6,389 nt of DNA from assembly GCA_015490215.1 (NCBI GenBank), contig WFYH01000259.1:1-6389 (forward strand), read 5' to 3'. Source of the stretch: Aquificaceae bacterium (lineage in GTDB: Bacteria; Aquificota; Aquificia; Aquificales; Aquificaceae). Each line of letters opens with the position of its first letter. Position 1 is the stretch's first letter. Made by a program: the position numbers and the translations under genes. The notes under the pieces were generated by a model. That model saw only the letters and a list, made by a program, of their open reading frames with translations, was not told the DNA's origin and made no database searches. Positions 6,082 through 6,389 of the stretch are shown here, piece after piece.

Positions 6082-6119
6082 GATTTCTTGAAATCAAGAA
6101 ATAAAAACTCTTGACAAGA
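6078..6119. promoter_or_regulatory. palindromic operator array for the RHH regulator
   Basis: TCAAGA (6078-6083), TCTTGA (6086-6091) and TCAAGA (6094-6099) alternate in direction every 8 bp, giving two overlapping perfect palindromes. The wider one is an 8+8 bp inverted repeat at 6084-6101 with a 2-bp centre. A further copy, TCTTG-A-CAAGA, lies at 6109-6119. Closely spaced inverted half-sites are the usual target of RHH dimers, and these lie between the RHH gene and the CRISPR array. They cover the -35 boxes of promoters in both directions. That the RHH protein binds them is inferred from position and symmetry. Confidence 0.62.
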
Positions 6120-6139
6120 ATGCGGAGCGGGAATAGACT
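6111..6139 (+). promoter_or_regulatory. promoter reading into the CRISPR leader
   Basis: TTGACA (6111-6116) is followed by a 17-nt spacer and TAGACT (6134-6139, 4/6). Transcription would start near 6146 and run into the repeats at 6287 with no intervening gene. The -35 lies inside the TCTTG-A-CAAGA palindrome, so a repressor there would silence this promoter. Confidence 0.5.
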
Positions 6140-6145
6140 ATTTCA

Positions 6146-6286
6146 TAAGCGGGACGCAAGAGCCCGCCGGCTCCTTGGCAACTGAATAGGCAGAATTGGC
6201 GATTTTCGAAAATTGAGTTCATTTGCAGGAATGGACATATTTGTAAGTGATTATCTCCCAAGCGTTAGAAAAGTTAGTGGTTTCGG
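6146..6286 (+). other. CRISPR leader or noncoding RNA region
   Basis: About 140 bases without a credible ORF lie between the rightward promoter and the first repeat. A hairpin is formed by GCGGG (6149-6153) and CCCGC (6163-6167) with a 9-nt loop, followed by GCCGGC (6166-6171). A perfect 12-bp palindrome, ATTTTCGAAAAT, lies at 6202-6213, and the rest is A+T-rich. This fits a CRISPR leader, or a tracrRNA or scaffold RNA transcribed ahead of the array. I searched it by eye for complementarity to the repeat and saw nothing longer than five bases (CTCCC near 6255), so a tracrRNA here is not supported. Confidence 0.4.
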
Positions 6287-6389
6287 GTTTTAGAAAGACA
6301 GAGAGGACACGGGAGTATCATTTCTTCCCTATCAAATTCATCCGTTAAGAAAGTTTTAGAAAGACAGAGAGGACACGGGAGCTTTCATA
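6287..6389 (+). CRISPR. start (or end) of a CRISPR array: two 29-nt repeats, one 37-nt spacer
   Basis: Two identical 29-base units (6287-6315 and 6353-6381), beginning GTTTTAGAAAGAC and ending ACACGGGAG, are separated by a unique 37-base spacer (6316-6352). The next spacer begins at 6382 and is cut by the window edge. A 29/37 repeat-spacer layout is typical of CRISPR. The bases on either side of the repeats differ, which fixes the repeat at 29. No repeat copy lies 66 bases further left, so 6287 is an array boundary. The rightward promoter at 6111 suggests that this is the leader end and that transcription is rightward. However, read on the minus strand the repeat ends in CTAAAAC, like the 3' ends of many type I and III repeats, so the orientation and cognate effector are not settled by sequence alone. 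Confidence 0.82.

Noticed and set aside
6264..6277. GTTAGAAAAGTTAG as a degenerate first CRISPR repeat
   Set aside because: Only the first few bases resemble the repeat and its distance to the next unit (23 bases) does not fit the 66-base period.

Overview
The window suggests a thermophilic bacterium, most likely of the Aquificota (Aquifex/Hydrogenobacter-like). The evidence is indirect: proteins rich in Lys, Glu, Arg and Ile, heavy AGG/AGA/ATA codon use, a KaiC-like ATPase, and a compact thiamin operon. The lineage is an inference from style, not from a marker gene.

Layout, left to right. (1) 1-517, minus strand: the N-terminal 172 residues of a KaiC/RecA-type ATPase that runs off the left edge, preceded by a broken short ORF and a TTGACA-17-TATCTT promoter. 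(2) About 691-1459, plus strand: a graveyard of mobile elements. A DDE transposase pseudogene is followed by the right end of an IS200/IS605-type element, in which the last codons of a tnpB remnant overlap an omega-RNA-like set of hairpins. (3) 1518-3088, plus strand: an intact operon of thiS, a Uma2-family putative nuclease, and thiG. ThiS and ThiG act together in thiazole phosphate synthesis, and the Uma2 gene is wedged between them. (4) 3171-4277, minus strand: two decayed genes. One is an AbiEii-type nucleotidyltransferase (toxin family) with an amber codon and a frameshift. The other is an unrecognised protein with one or more frameshifts.

(5) 4354-6389 is the most interesting region. 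A 502-residue TnpB/Cas12-like nuclease with an intact RuvC triad (D279, E403, D482) and a four-cysteine zinc ribbon is translationally coupled to an upstream ribbon-helix-helix (RHH) regulator. Upstream of the regulator lies an array of alternating TCAAGA/TCTTGA half-sites that covers the -35 elements of two divergent promoters. One promoter reads into the RHH-nuclease operon. The other (TTGACA-17-TAGACT) reads towards two identical 29-nt repeats separated by a 37-nt spacer, which are the start (or end) of a CRISPR array cut by the right edge.

The simplest reading is a minimal type V-like CRISPR locus: effector, RHH regulator and array, with no adaptation genes visible in the window, and with effector and array apparently under one shared operator. 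No convincing tracrRNA anti-repeat was found. A weak candidate lies just 3' of the nuclease gene, where a TnpB omega-RNA would be expected.
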